Shown here: positions 1 to 7,127 of the stretch, in pieces | Position numbering within the stretch: the stretch's first letter is position 1 | Layout of the letters: the number at the start of each line of letters is the position of its first letter | From: Candidatus Omnitrophota bacterium | GTDB lineage: Bacteria; Omnitrophota; Gorgyraeia; Zapsychrales; Zapsychraceae | Direction of reading: 5' to 3' | DNA: 17,601 nucleotides | Assembly (NCBI GenBank): GCA_018062515.1 | Contig: JAGOSC010000050.1 | Location: 1-17,601, forward strand | Notes under the pieces: generated by a model | The model's database searches: none | Told to the model about the DNA's origin: nothing | Seen by the model: only the letters and a program-made list of their open reading frames with translations | Made by a program: the position numbers and the translations under genes

Positions 1-1272
1 CCTCAAAGCAATAAAACACCTCCGGCTGGTGAAGATCCGGATAAACCTCTGCATTTGGAAGATTATGATAAAACCGGAAGTTGTGAAGGCAAACGCAGTG
101 CGACATGTATGGATTATATGGAATTAGTTGACAATTGCATGGACCCTTTACAAGGGTATCGCATGAAACTCACCGCCGATTTGATTGAGAAGAAATTAAA
201 AACAGAAAAATTAAATGATAAACAGCGAAAGAATTTAGAAGAAGATTTGGCCGGCGCGAGAGAAGCTGAAAAAAATAAATCGGATAACCCGACGATCGCT
301 GGAAAGGTAAATTCCCAACGCCACCTTCAGGATATTTCTGAAGAAGACCAGGTGTGTATTAATGCCGATTATGGTAGTTTTTATAAAAAAATATATAACA
401 AATGTATGGGCGCTGATCATATGGGAATCGGTAAACGTACCGAAATGATGCAAGACCAGGAAACGCTCACGTGCGAACAAGCGGTGGCTCAACTCCGTGA
501 GTCCAGAAAGAATGCAAATGATCCCATGAACTGTTTAAAAGGTGTTACCACGCTTCGTTTTAAAATTATGGCCGATATTATGGAAAAGAAAATGAATTCC
601 TTGACGCTGACCGATAAAGAACGGGCTGATTGGGAAGCGGATATTGCTTCCATCCGCGAATTACCGGAAACAGGTGCTATGATGCCGAAAGCCGTTGATC
701 CGGCGAATCCGTCTCGAGCAATGACTCGCTTAACCATGGATGACCAAATGACGCTGAACAATGAATATTCTAAACAAAGCCAAGAACTTATGGCTAGTTG
801 CCAGACTCAAGAAAGCCCGAGAATGGGCAGAGAACCTAAAAGCGGAGGCCTCGTCGACAAATCCAAATCACCGGCCAATAAAAAGGCCAAACCCACTCCA
901 AAGAAACAGTACGCTGATCTCAATAAAGGACGAGGCGGATCAACCAATCTTTTGGCTTTACGTCGAGACAATGGCTGTTTTGATCAAATCAAAGGCCACT
1001 TAGCAAAAGTTACAGCTGACGCTTTAGAAAGTAAATTGAACAATACTAAGGGTGTTTCAGATCAAAAGCGTAAGGAATGGGAAGAAGACATAACAGCTTG
1101 GCGCGCGGCCGAAGCTAATGGCCAAGATAGTCCGGAACCACCAGATCCGGATAATCCTTACCGCTGGTATGATTATGTGTCCAACTCTGAACGGGCCGCG
1201 ATCAATAAACAACACGCGGATTTTAATAATAAAATTATAAAGGAATGCAACGATCGCCCTTCTGGATTATAA
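1..1272 (+). CDS. Secreted protein with three cysteine-framed repeat modules, 5' end missing
   Basis: I do not recognise this family. The frame is open from base 1, so the gene starts upstream; the TTG at 55 is only the first in-frame start-like codon. The visible 423 residues contain three diverged copies of one module of about 110 residues (bases 82-405, 472-801 and roughly 976-1248). Each copy runs: N-terminal cysteines, a basic amphipathic helix (A-D-x-x-E-K-K), an acidic stretch ending E-E-D-I-A-x-x-R, a D-P-x-N-P-x-R turn, a D/E-D-Q helix, and a final cysteine. Copy 1 has the spacing CX7CX9C; copy 2 has a longer CX19C; copy 3 lacks the first cysteine. A Lys/Pro/Gly-rich linker (residues about 270-310) precedes copy 3. 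The next gene has a signal peptide and a fourth copy, so export to an oxidising compartment with disulfides is inferred. It is the first gene of a + strand run. Confidence 0.85.
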   Translation, partial: PQSNKTPPAGEDPDKPLHLEDYDKTGSCEGKRSATCMDYMELVDNCMDPLQGYRMKLTADLIEKKLKTEKLNDKQRKNLEEDLAGAREAEKNKSDNPTIAGKVNSQRHLQDISEEDQVCINADYGSFYKKIYNKCMGADHMGIGKRTEMMQDQETLTCEQAVAQLRESRKNANDPMNCLKGVTTLRFKIMADIMEKKMNSLTLTDKERADWEADIASIRELPETGAMMPKAVDPANPSRAMTRLTMDDQMTLNNEYSKQSQELMASCQTQESPRMGREPKSGGLVDKSKSPANKKAKPTPKKQYADLNKGRGGSTNLLALRRDNGCFDQIKGHLAKVTADALESKLNNTKGVSDQKRKEWEEDITAWRAAEANGQDSPEPPDPDNPYRWYDYVSNSERAAINKQHADFNNKIIKECNDRPSGL

Positions 1273-1297
1273 AAGATCAAAGACTAAGGAGAAAAAT

Positions 1298-1960
1298 ATG
1301 AATTCATTTTTCAAAAATTTATTGGCAATGGTTGTCATCGTGTTGATATCGGTGCCGGCTCAAGCGGGCTGGATGGACGTGATTGACAAAACAACGAACA
1401 AAATTAATCAATCGTCGCAGCAAGTCGATAAAGTCAAACGGTCTAAACAACAGGTGGACGGCATGGCTTCTTCACTTCCTAAGCCAACTGCGAAAAATAA
1501 AAAGGTGGCAAATTCGGCGACTCCTGAACCTTCAAATAAATTCGCATTAACCGAAACAACGAATCCAATTAAAGGTGAATGGGGTTCTCAAGTGACATGC
1601 GCGGGGCCTAACTCCGCGACGTGCCAAAATGGTATGGATGATATTATTAATTGCACACATCAGAGTAAAGGTTATTTTTACCGTTTGGTCGCGGCGAATC
1701 TTCAAGGACGATTGGACAATGACGCTGAACTTTCCGACGACGAACGTATCCTTTTAGAAGAGGATATCGCTTCGCTCAAAGCGGCGGTTGAAACCGATAA
1801 AGTTGTCGATCCGGACCCGGAATATCCTCAGCGTTATATGGGCTGGCTGACGGACGAAGATCAACAAGAAATACAAAAGGTGAATATAAAATATATAAAC
1901 GAAGTCCGTACAGATTGTGATAATCGTTTCGGCGGCATGTCGCGCTATAGCGGGAATTAA
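1298..1960 (+). CDS. Secreted protein with one copy of the cysteine-framed module
   Basis: Predicted 220 aa, family not recognised. AAGGAG at 1286-1291 sits 6 nt before the ATG. Residues 1-23 form a signal peptide (K6, a hydrophobic core, cleavage after A-Q-A), so the protein is exported. Residues 24-95 are polar, Gln/Lys-rich and probably flexible. Residues 101-207 repeat the module seen three times in the preceding gene: cysteines C101, C109, C119 and C207 have exactly the CX7CX9C spacing of copy 1 there, followed by a helix, an acidic E-E-D-I-A-S-L-K segment and a D-P-D-P-E-Y-P-Q-R-Y turn. Four cysteines suggest two disulfides (inference). It starts 25 nt after its neighbour, so the two are probably co-transcribed. 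The pair looks like a duplicated and expanded family; function unknown. Confidence 0.88.
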   Translation: MNSFFKNLLAMVVIVLISVPAQAGWMDVIDKTTNKINQSSQQVDKVKRSKQQVDGMASSLPKPTAKNKKVANSATPEPSNKFALTETTNPIKGEWGSQVTCAGPNSATCQNGMDDIINCTHQSKGYFYRLVAANLQGRLDNDAELSDDERILLEEDIASLKAAVETDKVVDPDPEYPQRYMGWLTDEDQQEIQKVNIKYINEVRTDCDNRFGGMSRYSGN

Positions 1961-1973
1961 GTTAAGGACTTCC

Positions 1974-2156
1974 ATGAAAAAAATAATCGTAATGATCACG
2001 CTTTGCATGGCTGTTCTGACATCAGCTCAATGCACAAAACAAGAACAACAACAAACTCAGGAAAAAACCGAAAACACGGTTACTGATGCCTTTACTGCCG
2101 GAAAGAATGCTCTAAAAGATGTGGCTGAGGGTGTTAATAAAGCGGTTTATAAATAG
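1974..2156 (+). CDS. Small secreted or lipid-anchored peptide (60 aa)
   Basis: The ATG at 1974 has AAGGA at 1964-1968 and lies 13 nt after the preceding stop; the longer frame that starts at 1917 would overlap the previous gene and lacks a ribosome site. The N-terminus (two Lys, then a hydrophobic run to about residue 18) is a signal sequence. Cys20 follows T-S-A-Q: the Gln at -1 is poor for a lipobox, whereas cleavage after T-S-A fits signal peptidase I, so lipid anchoring is uncertain. The mature part is a Gln/Lys/Glu-rich amphipathic peptide ending K-A-V-Y-K. Its size and layout recall entericidin-like envelope peptides, but I cannot assign it there with certainty. It belongs to the same operon as its neighbours. 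Confidence 0.7.
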   Translation: MKKIIVMITLCMAVLTSAQCTKQEQQQTQEKTENTVTDAFTAGKNALKDVAEGVNKAVYK

Positions 2157-2175
2157 TATTTTAATAGGAGATGCC

Positions 2176-2481
2176 ATGATCAAAATGAAAAATTTATTCT
2201 TAATCTTAATAGTTTTCGTTCTTAGCGGATGTGCCACATCTTATAAAATGAATAATATTACTCTCGATATGACGAGGGATGAAGTGGTTAAGATTTTGGG
2301 AAAACCCGTGAGCACCAGCGCGGAACCGGGTGTTGAATTATTGAATTATAAATTTTCAGAAACCAGTACTGAAGAATTAGGTGGGAAATATACTCCTTAC
2401 TATGTAAGAATTGTCGACGGGAAAGTCGAATCTTACGGGCGAGTGGCAGATATGCATGCTATTTCGGAAGCTGCGGAATAA
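2176..2481 (+). CDS. SmpA/OmlA (BamE-like) outer-membrane lipoprotein
   Basis: Predicted 101 aa. TAGGAG at 2165-2170 is 5 nt before the ATG at 2176, which decides the start over the longer frame from 2119. Residues 1-18 form a lipoprotein signal with the lipobox L-S-G-C (Cys19 acylated). The segment N-I-T-L-D-M-T-R-D-E-V-V-K-I-L-G-K-P (about 25-42) is the hallmark first helix-turn of the SmpA/OmlA fold found in BamE and many small lipoproteins. The rest gives the expected short beta strands ending in R-I-V-D-G-K-V-E-S-Y-G. A role in the BAM complex cannot be claimed, because this fold is widely reused and no other bam gene is nearby. It lies in the envelope-protein operon, 19 nt after its upstream neighbour. 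Confidence 0.82.
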   Translation: MIKMKNLFLILIVFVLSGCATSYKMNNITLDMTRDEVVKILGKPVSTSAEPGVELLNYKFSETSTEELGGKYTPYYVRIVDGKVESYGRVADMHAISEAAE

Positions 2482-2494
2482 TAGGATTCAAGGA

Positions 2495-3088
2495 ATGAGA
2501 AAAATAATTGTTTTAGAATTCATTACATTGGATGGAGTAATCCAAGCGCCTGGCGGACCGAAGGAAGATACATCCGGCGGTTTTAAATATGGCGGTTGGT
2601 CAGCGCCTTATTCCGACGAGGTTTCTGGTAAACTCATGCAAAAAGAGATGAAACCTGCCGATCTTCTTTTGGGCAGAAAAACATTTGAAATTTGGGAGAA
2701 CTACTGGCCTGAACATGCAGACTTTTGGCCAGGCATCAATGATGTTACAAAATATGTTTTGTCCAAAACAAGAAAAAAATCAGATTGGCAAAACTCCATT
2801 TTTCTTAAAAGCGTGGCAGATATCAAAAAGCTCAAGAAATCAAAAGGTTCTGATATTAAAGTATGGGGAAGTAGTCAGCTAGTTCAGCTGCTCCTTAAAA
2901 ATGATTTAGTCGACGAGCTTTGGCTCAAAATTCATCCTTTGATTCTCGGTAAAGGAAAGAAGTTATTTAACGGCGGAGCGATCCCGGCAGCATTTACATT
3001 ATTCGAGAGTGCTATTACTCCGAGTGGAGTTATTTTCACCAAATACAAACGAGCGGGAAAAGTTAAAACGGGTACTATGGGAGTTTAA
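2495..3088 (+). CDS. RibD C-terminal / dihydrofolate-reductase-fold protein (YyaP/YwjB type)
   Basis: Predicted 197 aa; cytoplasmic, no signal sequence. AGGA at 2483-2486 lies 8 nt before the ATG at 2495, 13 nt after the preceding gene; the frame that opens at 2411 runs through that gene and is not the start. The sequence has the usual order of the stand-alone RibD-C family: M-R-K-I-I-V-x-E-F-I-T-L-D-G-V at the N-terminus, a L-L-L-G-R-K-T-F-E motif near residue 57 followed by Y-W-P, K-V-W-G-S-S-Q-L in the nucleotide-binding region (about 128), and P-L-I-L-G-K-G-K-K-L-F near 151. Family members are NAD(P)H-dependent reductases or uncharacterised; the substrate is unknown. It is an odd partner for an operon of envelope proteins and may be a passenger. 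Confidence 0.88.
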   Translation: MRKIIVLEFITLDGVIQAPGGPKEDTSGGFKYGGWSAPYSDEVSGKLMQKEMKPADLLLGRKTFEIWENYWPEHADFWPGINDVTKYVLSKTRKKSDWQNSIFLKSVADIKKLKKSKGSDIKVWGSSQLVQLLLKNDLVDELWLKIHPLILGKGKKLFNGGAIPAAFTLFESAITPSGVIFTKYKRAGKVKTGTMGV

Positions 3089-3176
3089 AAAAAATGAAAT
3101 AGAAAAAGAAGCCGACAGCTCTCCTCGAATAAAAATAGTGTTAATATTAAATGTAAAAAGCAATTATAAATAAAAT

Positions 3177-3929
3177 ATGGAAATTGACCCACTATCTAAT
3201 ACATGTTTGTTAATACATCCAAAAAATGAGGAAGGCAGAACTTCCAACGCGACTGGTTTCATTATCCAATTAGGAATATCGTATTATCTTGTAACGAATT
3301 GGCATGTTGTTACGGGAGAAAATCCAATGACAAACAAACTTATTGGATTTATACCAAAAGAAATACAAATTTGTTATCATTCAAGTAGTAATTTTTATGA
3401 GTGGGTCGCTAAAACTGAAAATTTGTTTGACGAAAATGGTAACCCCAGATGGATTGAGCATCCTCAGGGAAAGAAAATGGATGTTATCCTATTACCCCTC
3501 AAGAATATTGATAAAGAAATAAAAATATATCCATTTGATTTAAAATTACAAGATATTGATATTATTCTTGAAATTTCAATGCGAGTTTGCATTCTTGGTT
3601 TTCCGTTAGGATTTTGTGCGGGGGGTAATTACCCAATATGGAAAACTGGACACATTTCTTCTGAACCAAATTTAAATTATAATGGTACGCCAATGTTTTT
3701 AATTGATGCAACTACAAAAGAAGGGATGTCAGGGGCACCCGTAATACTTAGATTAAATGGTGGTTATAAAAGAATGAACGGTGCTTATGTCTTGGGAGGT
3801 AAAACTCAAAATAAATTTTTAGGTGTTTATTCTGGAAGAATTGGTGCTGAAGCTGATATTGGACGAGTTTGGAAGCCATCGGTGATAAACGAAATAATCG
3901 AACATTTTTGTTTAGCCGTAATAAAATAA
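3177..3929 (+). CDS. Trypsin-like serine protease, probably cytoplasmic
   Basis: Predicted 250 aa with a complete chymotrypsin-fold triad: His43 in T-N-W-H-V-V, Asp102 in K-K-M-D-V-I-L-L-P-L, and Ser185 in K-E-G-M-S-G-A-P-V. The N-terminal G-F-I-I-Q strand and the L-G-F-P-L-G segment (141-145) are also typical of this fold. No signal peptide, PDZ domain or membrane segment is visible, so it should act inside the cell on an unknown substrate. No convincing Shine-Dalgarno site precedes the ATG at 3177. The gene stands alone, with 88 nt before it and 78 nt after it before the convergent pilT genes. It looks more A+T-rich than its neighbours, compatible with later acquisition. Stand-alone trypsin-like proteases of this type occur in defence and stress contexts, but nothing here proves such a role. 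Confidence 0.88.
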   Translation: MEIDPLSNTCLLIHPKNEEGRTSNATGFIIQLGISYYLVTNWHVVTGENPMTNKLIGFIPKEIQICYHSSSNFYEWVAKTENLFDENGNPRWIEHPQGKKMDVILLPLKNIDKEIKIYPFDLKLQDIDIILEISMRVCILGFPLGFCAGGNYPIWKTGHISSEPNLNYNGTPMFLIDATTKEGMSGAPVILRLNGGYKRMNGAYVLGGKTQNKFLGVYSGRIGAEADIGRVWKPSVINEIIEHFCLAVIK

Positions 3930-4007
3930 GATATAGTTTCCAGCTACGTATATTAAGAAAGAAAATTATACTCAGAATGATCCAATCTTGCTTTATCCCG
4001 CTAATTT

Positions 4008-5054
4008 CTATTGAAACTTACTCTTGTCGATGGCTTTAAGGTAGGCTTCAGTCTTGGTAATTTTCCCATCCATGATGAGTTTCTGCAAGCAGTCATCCAT
4101 TAAAATCATACCGGCTTGCCGTCCCATTTGAATCTCTGAAACAAGCTTTATGCTTTCACCTGAACGGATAATGGCTCCGAGCCCAGGGCTGCGCAGCAGT
4201 ATTTCATTTGCCGCATATCGACGATCTCCGTCGACACTTCGTAAAAGTTGCTGCGCCACGATCGCCCGCAAAGAGTTCGCTAAAACAGAACGGATTTGAT
4301 TCTTTTTATTGGCCGGAAAAACATCGACGATACGGTCAATTGTCTTGGCCGCAGAATTGGTATGCAGTGTGCCAAAAACAAGAATTCCCATTTGTGCCGC
4401 TGTTAAGGCAAGTTCAATGGTTTCTTTGTCCCGCATTTCACCAACCAAAATAACATTCGCGTCACTTTTAAACGCTCCCTTAAGGCCGCTGGTGAAAGAA
4501 GCAGTATCCAGGCCAACTTCACGGTGAGTGATTAGACTTTTTTTGTTTTTATGAATGAACTCAACCGGTTCTTCAATCGTCACGATTTTTTTACTTTTGT
4601 TGGAATTGATATGGTCAATAATCGCCGCCAAAGTAGTAGATTTTCCACTTCCCGTCGGGCCGGTCACGAGAACCAGTCCTGAATTAAAGTCGCCAAGGGT
4701 TTTTAAAATATCCGGCATTCCCAATTCTTCGATAGTGAGGATCTTAGACGGAATTAAACGAAAAATAGCGCCCAAGCCATGACAATGACGGAAGTAATTA
4801 GCCCGAAATCGCGCTGTTTCGCCCAACGCATAGGCAAAATCCAAATCACCCCGCACTTCAAAAGACTGCCAGTCGGGAGGATCAGTAATCTCCTGCATTA
4901 GTTTTCCTAATGCACCCGCATCCAGGGAGATATGCTCAACTAAATCTTTAATATGTCCATTCACGCGCACCTTCGGCCGCTGGCCTTGTTTTAAGTGCAG
5001 GTCCGAACCTTTGAGTTCTATCATTTGTTTGAATAATTGATCGATCGTCGCCAT
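4008..5054 (-). CDS. pilT: PilT-family twitching-motility ATPase
   Basis: Predicted 348 aa, the usual PilT length. Retraction ATPases of type IV pili form hexamers at the inner membrane. The N-terminal PAS-like domain carries K-G-S-D-L-H-L (15-21). The C-terminal RecA-like domain has an intact Walker A G-P-T-G-S-G-K-S-T (132-140), Asp box T-I-E-E-P-V-E-F (159-166), Walker B V-I-L-V-G-E-M-R-D with Glu206, and His box F-G-T-L-H-T with His231. Just before Walker B the usual R-A-A-L-R-x-D-P-D is changed to K-G-A-F-K-S-D-A-N (192-200), losing both arginines. I chose the ATG at 5054, 10 nt after the upstream stop, because the protein then begins like other PilTs; a GTG at 5114 would add 20 residues read out of frame from the neighbour. 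It is the second gene of the operon. Confidence 0.93.
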   Translation of the reverse strand: MATIDQLFKQMIELKGSDLHLKQGQRPKVRVNGHIKDLVEHISLDAGALGKLMQEITDPPDWQSFEVRGDLDFAYALGETARFRANYFRHCHGLGAIFRLIPSKILTIEELGMPDILKTLGDFNSGLVLVTGPTGSGKSTTLAAIIDHINSNKSKKIVTIEEPVEFIHKNKKSLITHREVGLDTASFTSGLKGAFKSDANVILVGEMRDKETIELALTAAQMGILVFGTLHTNSAAKTIDRIVDVFPANKKNQIRSVLANSLRAIVAQQLLRSVDGDRRYAANEILLRSPGLGAIIRSGESIKLVSEIQMGRQAGMILMDDCLQKLIMDGKITKTEAYLKAIDKSKFQ

Positions 5055-5064
5055 ATTTAAAAGA

Positions 5065-6237
5065 TTATTGAAAAGTTTGCGGATTGATGGCCCGTTTTCG
5101 GGCTTCCTCCACACTAATCATTCCTTTTGATAATAAATCCTGCAAAGAATTGTCGAATAAAACCATGCCGAAACTTTTTCCCATCGAGATAGTGTTGGTA
5201 ATTTGTGTAATTTTTCGTTCCCGGATCATGCTGGATACGGCACTATTGACCATTAACACTTCATAAGCTGGAACAACACCTGTTTTATTCGCTGTAGGGA
5301 TGAGCTGCTGACAAATAATTCCGCGCAAAGATTCAGAAATCATATTCGCGATAGTCCCTTGATCATCGGCCGGGAAAGAGTCAATTAAATTGGCGATTGT
5401 TTGGGCCGCGTCCGTTGTATTCATTGTCCCAAAAACCAGATGTCCTGTTTCGGCCGCCGTCACCGCCAACTGAACACTTTCCAAATCGCGGAGTTCATTG
5501 ATGACAATGATATCCGGATCCTCGCGTAAAGCAGCTCGTAGCGCGTTCGCTTGGGAAAGGGTGTGAGAGTGGATTTCCCGTTGAGTAATTTGGCATTTTT
5601 TCGACGTGTAAATCATTTCAATCGGCTGTTCGATCGTGATGATGTGGTCGTAACGTTCTTCATTGACTAAATCAATCAGCGTCGACAATGTCGCTGATTT
5701 TCCGCATCCCGCCGGCCCGGTGACTAAGACTAATCCTTGGCTCCATTTAGTCAAATGTTTACAGGAGGCAGGAAGCCCCAGCGATTCAAAGGAAGAAATG
5801 GAAAGAGGAATAACGCGCACAGTAATGTCCACACCGTAACGCTGTTTCATCAAAGTCACACGAAAACGCCCAGCGCCCTCGATCACATGGACAAACTCAA
5901 GATCGCCGCTCTCTACAAATTGACCCACGGTTTCTTTAGGAAAGCCTTCAGATACGATCTCTTCGATCCGTTTATCCGTTAATAGTTCTTCTGTTTGAGG
6001 GGAAAGTTCAGTGTATTTGCGAAAAACAATCGGCGTCCCCGGAGAAAGATGGACATCGGTGGCATTCACAGAACGGGCGAAAACGAGAATTTCATTTAAA
6101 GAATTGCTTAACGATAATTGCGAAGGCAGCTTGATCTGACACGCGCCAATGCCCGCATAGCTGATAAATTCCTTGGGCAATGATTTAAGCGCTTCGGAAG
6201 ATTTGTACTGTGATTTTTCTTGTATTTTGGAAGGCAT
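5065..6237 (-). CDS. Divergent PilT/PilU-like ATPase with altered His and Asp boxes
   Basis: Predicted 390 aa from the ATG at 6237. A longer frame to 6312 would add 25 very hydrophobic residues from an A+T-rich leader, so I reject it. No strong Shine-Dalgarno site is visible for any of the starts. The N-terminal domain has N-A-T-D-V-H-L (58-64). The RecA-like domain has Walker A G-P-A-G-C-G-K-S (174-181), an Asp box reading T-I-E-Q-P-I-E instead of T-I-E-E/D-P-I-E, an intact R-A-A-L-R-E-D-P-D (234-242), and a Walker B I-I-V-I-N-E-L-R-D with Glu248. The His box is G-T-M-N-T with Asn273 where PilT and PilU have His; I confirmed the AAT codon on the minus strand. It is the first gene of the operon, 10 nt before the partner pilT. 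It probably still binds ATP but may hydrolyse it poorly or act as a regulatory subunit (inference). Confidence 0.88.
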   Translation of the reverse strand: MPSKIQEKSQYKSSEALKSLPKEFISYAGIGACQIKLPSQLSLSNSLNEILVFARSVNATDVHLSPGTPIVFRKYTELSPQTEELLTDKRIEEIVSEGFPKETVGQFVESGDLEFVHVIEGAGRFRVTLMKQRYGVDITVRVIPLSISSFESLGLPASCKHLTKWSQGLVLVTGPAGCGKSATLSTLIDLVNEERYDHIITIEQPIEMIYTSKKCQITQREIHSHTLSQANALRAALREDPDIIVINELRDLESVQLAVTAAETGHLVFGTMNTTDAAQTIANLIDSFPADDQGTIANMISESLRGIICQQLIPTANKTGVVPAYEVLMVNSAVSSMIRERKITQITNTISMGKSFGMVLFDNSLQDLLSKGMISVEEARKRAINPQTFQ

Positions 6238-6332
6238 ATGAATTAAATTTAAATACATTTTAAAGCTAAACAATAATCTTACAAACAAAATAAAGAAAAT
6301 TTTTAAAAACATCTGTCAAGTCCAAGCCTTTC

Positions 6333-6361
6333 TTGATTTATATTGTTATTAATTGTATAAT
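6333..6361 (+). promoter_or_regulatory. Sigma70-type promoter of the nucleotidyltransferase pair
   Basis: TTGATT (6333-6338), a 17-nt spacer, then a perfect TATAAT (6356-6361). Transcription should start near 6368, which excludes the in-frame TTG at 6353 as a start codon and supports the ATG at 6401. About 50 nt around this promoter closely resemble the sequence at 8571-8621. Confidence 0.72.
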
Positions 6362-6400
6362 CGCTTTCCAATATATTTGAACCCCACGGATGATAATTTC

Positions 6401-6940
6401 ATGAATGAACGTTCAGTTTTTCATTTAATTTCTGATTTAACACAAAGAGAAGGCGTACCGTGCATTCTTATCGGAGGATTCGCCGTTAATTATCATAAAG
6501 TCACCCGGCAGACAGCAGATGTTGATTTTCTAATTACAAAAGAAGATTTCGATAAAATATTGAAATTTCTTGAAAAAGCAGGATATAAAAAAGGATTAAG
6601 CCAGGACAATTTTATGCAGCTTAAAAGCAGTCACGTGTCGCTTATGGACGTGGATTTTATGTTTGTTGATCCTGAAACGCTTGGTAAAATCTTGAAGGAA
6701 GGGGAACAACTTAAAATCGCGGGTCAAAAGTTTATCGTCCCGTCACTCTATCACCTGATTGCCCTTAAACTACATTCGATTAAATACAACCCAAAAATAC
6801 GTTTCGGTAAAGATTTTCCAGATATTGTCAGTCTCATACGGATCAACGAGGTCGACATTAAAAGTGGTAAATTTAAAGAATTGTGTTTAAAGTACGGCAC
6901 CAAAGAAATATATAGCCAATTACTGGAGATCACAAAATGA
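6401..6940 (+). CDS. MNT-fold nucleotidyltransferase (AbiEii-related), probable toxin-like component
   Basis: Predicted 179 aa. It has the nucleotidyltransferase signature L-I-G-G-F-A (23-28), then R36-Q-T-A-D-V-D-F-L with the metal-binding pair Asp40/Asp42, a third acidic site in M-D-V-D-F-M (82-87), and a helix with L-I-A-L-K-L-H-S-I (119-127) and K-D-F-P-D-I-V-S-L (137-145), as in the AbiEii/MNT group. Such proteins transfer nucleotides to RNA or protein partners, and many are toxins. I set the start at the ATG at 6401 because the promoter overlaps the earlier TTG (6353); only a weak ACGGA is upstream. The stop overlaps the start of a 57-aa ORF by ATGA, giving strong translational coupling. 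The gene is divergent from the pilT operon. It lacks the larger C-terminal domain of the AbiEii encoded at 11638. Confidence 0.82.
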   Translation: MNERSVFHLISDLTQREGVPCILIGGFAVNYHKVTRQTADVDFLITKEDFDKILKFLEKAGYKKGLSQDNFMQLKSSHVSLMDVDFMFVDPETLGKILKEGEQLKIAGQKFIVPSLYHLIALKLHSIKYNPKIRFGKDFPDIVSLIRINEVDIKSGKFKELCLKYGTKEIYSQLLEITK

Positions 6941-7110
6941 AAAAGCTCAATTTACCTGTGTTTAAATCGCCACTTTCCGAAGCCAAAATACTTTCTATGG
7001 ATGATTATTTAAAATTTGTTCAATTCAATTTAAAACACGCATTTGACAAAAAATCTTATTCCAAATGGAAGAAAATGCTCGTAGTTAACGTACCATTTAC
7101 TTTAAAGTAA
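6937..7110 (+). CDS. 57-aa partner of the nucleotidyltransferase, start overlapping by ATGA
   Basis: This ORF opens at the ATG at 6937, which shares the ATGA with the preceding stop, and ends with TAA at 7108-7110. The product is 57 aa, Lys-rich and probably soluble: K-S-P-L-S-E-A-K-I-L-S near residue 12, then M-D-D-Y-L-K-F-V-Q-F-N-L-K-H (21-34), Y-S-K-W-K-K (41-46), and V-N-V-P-F-T-L-K at the C-terminus. The acidic/aromatic helix followed by a short hydrophobic C-terminal strand is what a small partner protein might use to cap an enzyme. I do not recognise the family. The overlap and shared promoter suggest an antitoxin or adaptor for the nucleotidyltransferase (inference). The next gene starts 17 nt later with its own strong ribosome site. 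Confidence 0.68.
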   Translation: MKKLNLPVFKSPLSEAKILSMDDYLKFVQFNLKHAFDKKSYSKWKKMLVVNVPFTLK

Positions 7111-7127
7111 TTAATTCAAGGAGTATT

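Noticed and set aside
5055..5114. GTG start 20 codons upstream for the second pilT.
   Set aside because: It would read the end of the neighbour out of frame and add residues unlike any PilT N-terminus.
6237..6312. N-terminal extension of the first pilT paralogue with 25 hydrophobic residues.
   Set aside because: The stretch is A+T-rich leader without a ribosome site, and PilT proteins do not carry a membrane anchor. A TTGACA lies just upstream on that strand (6314-6319) but no good -10 follows.
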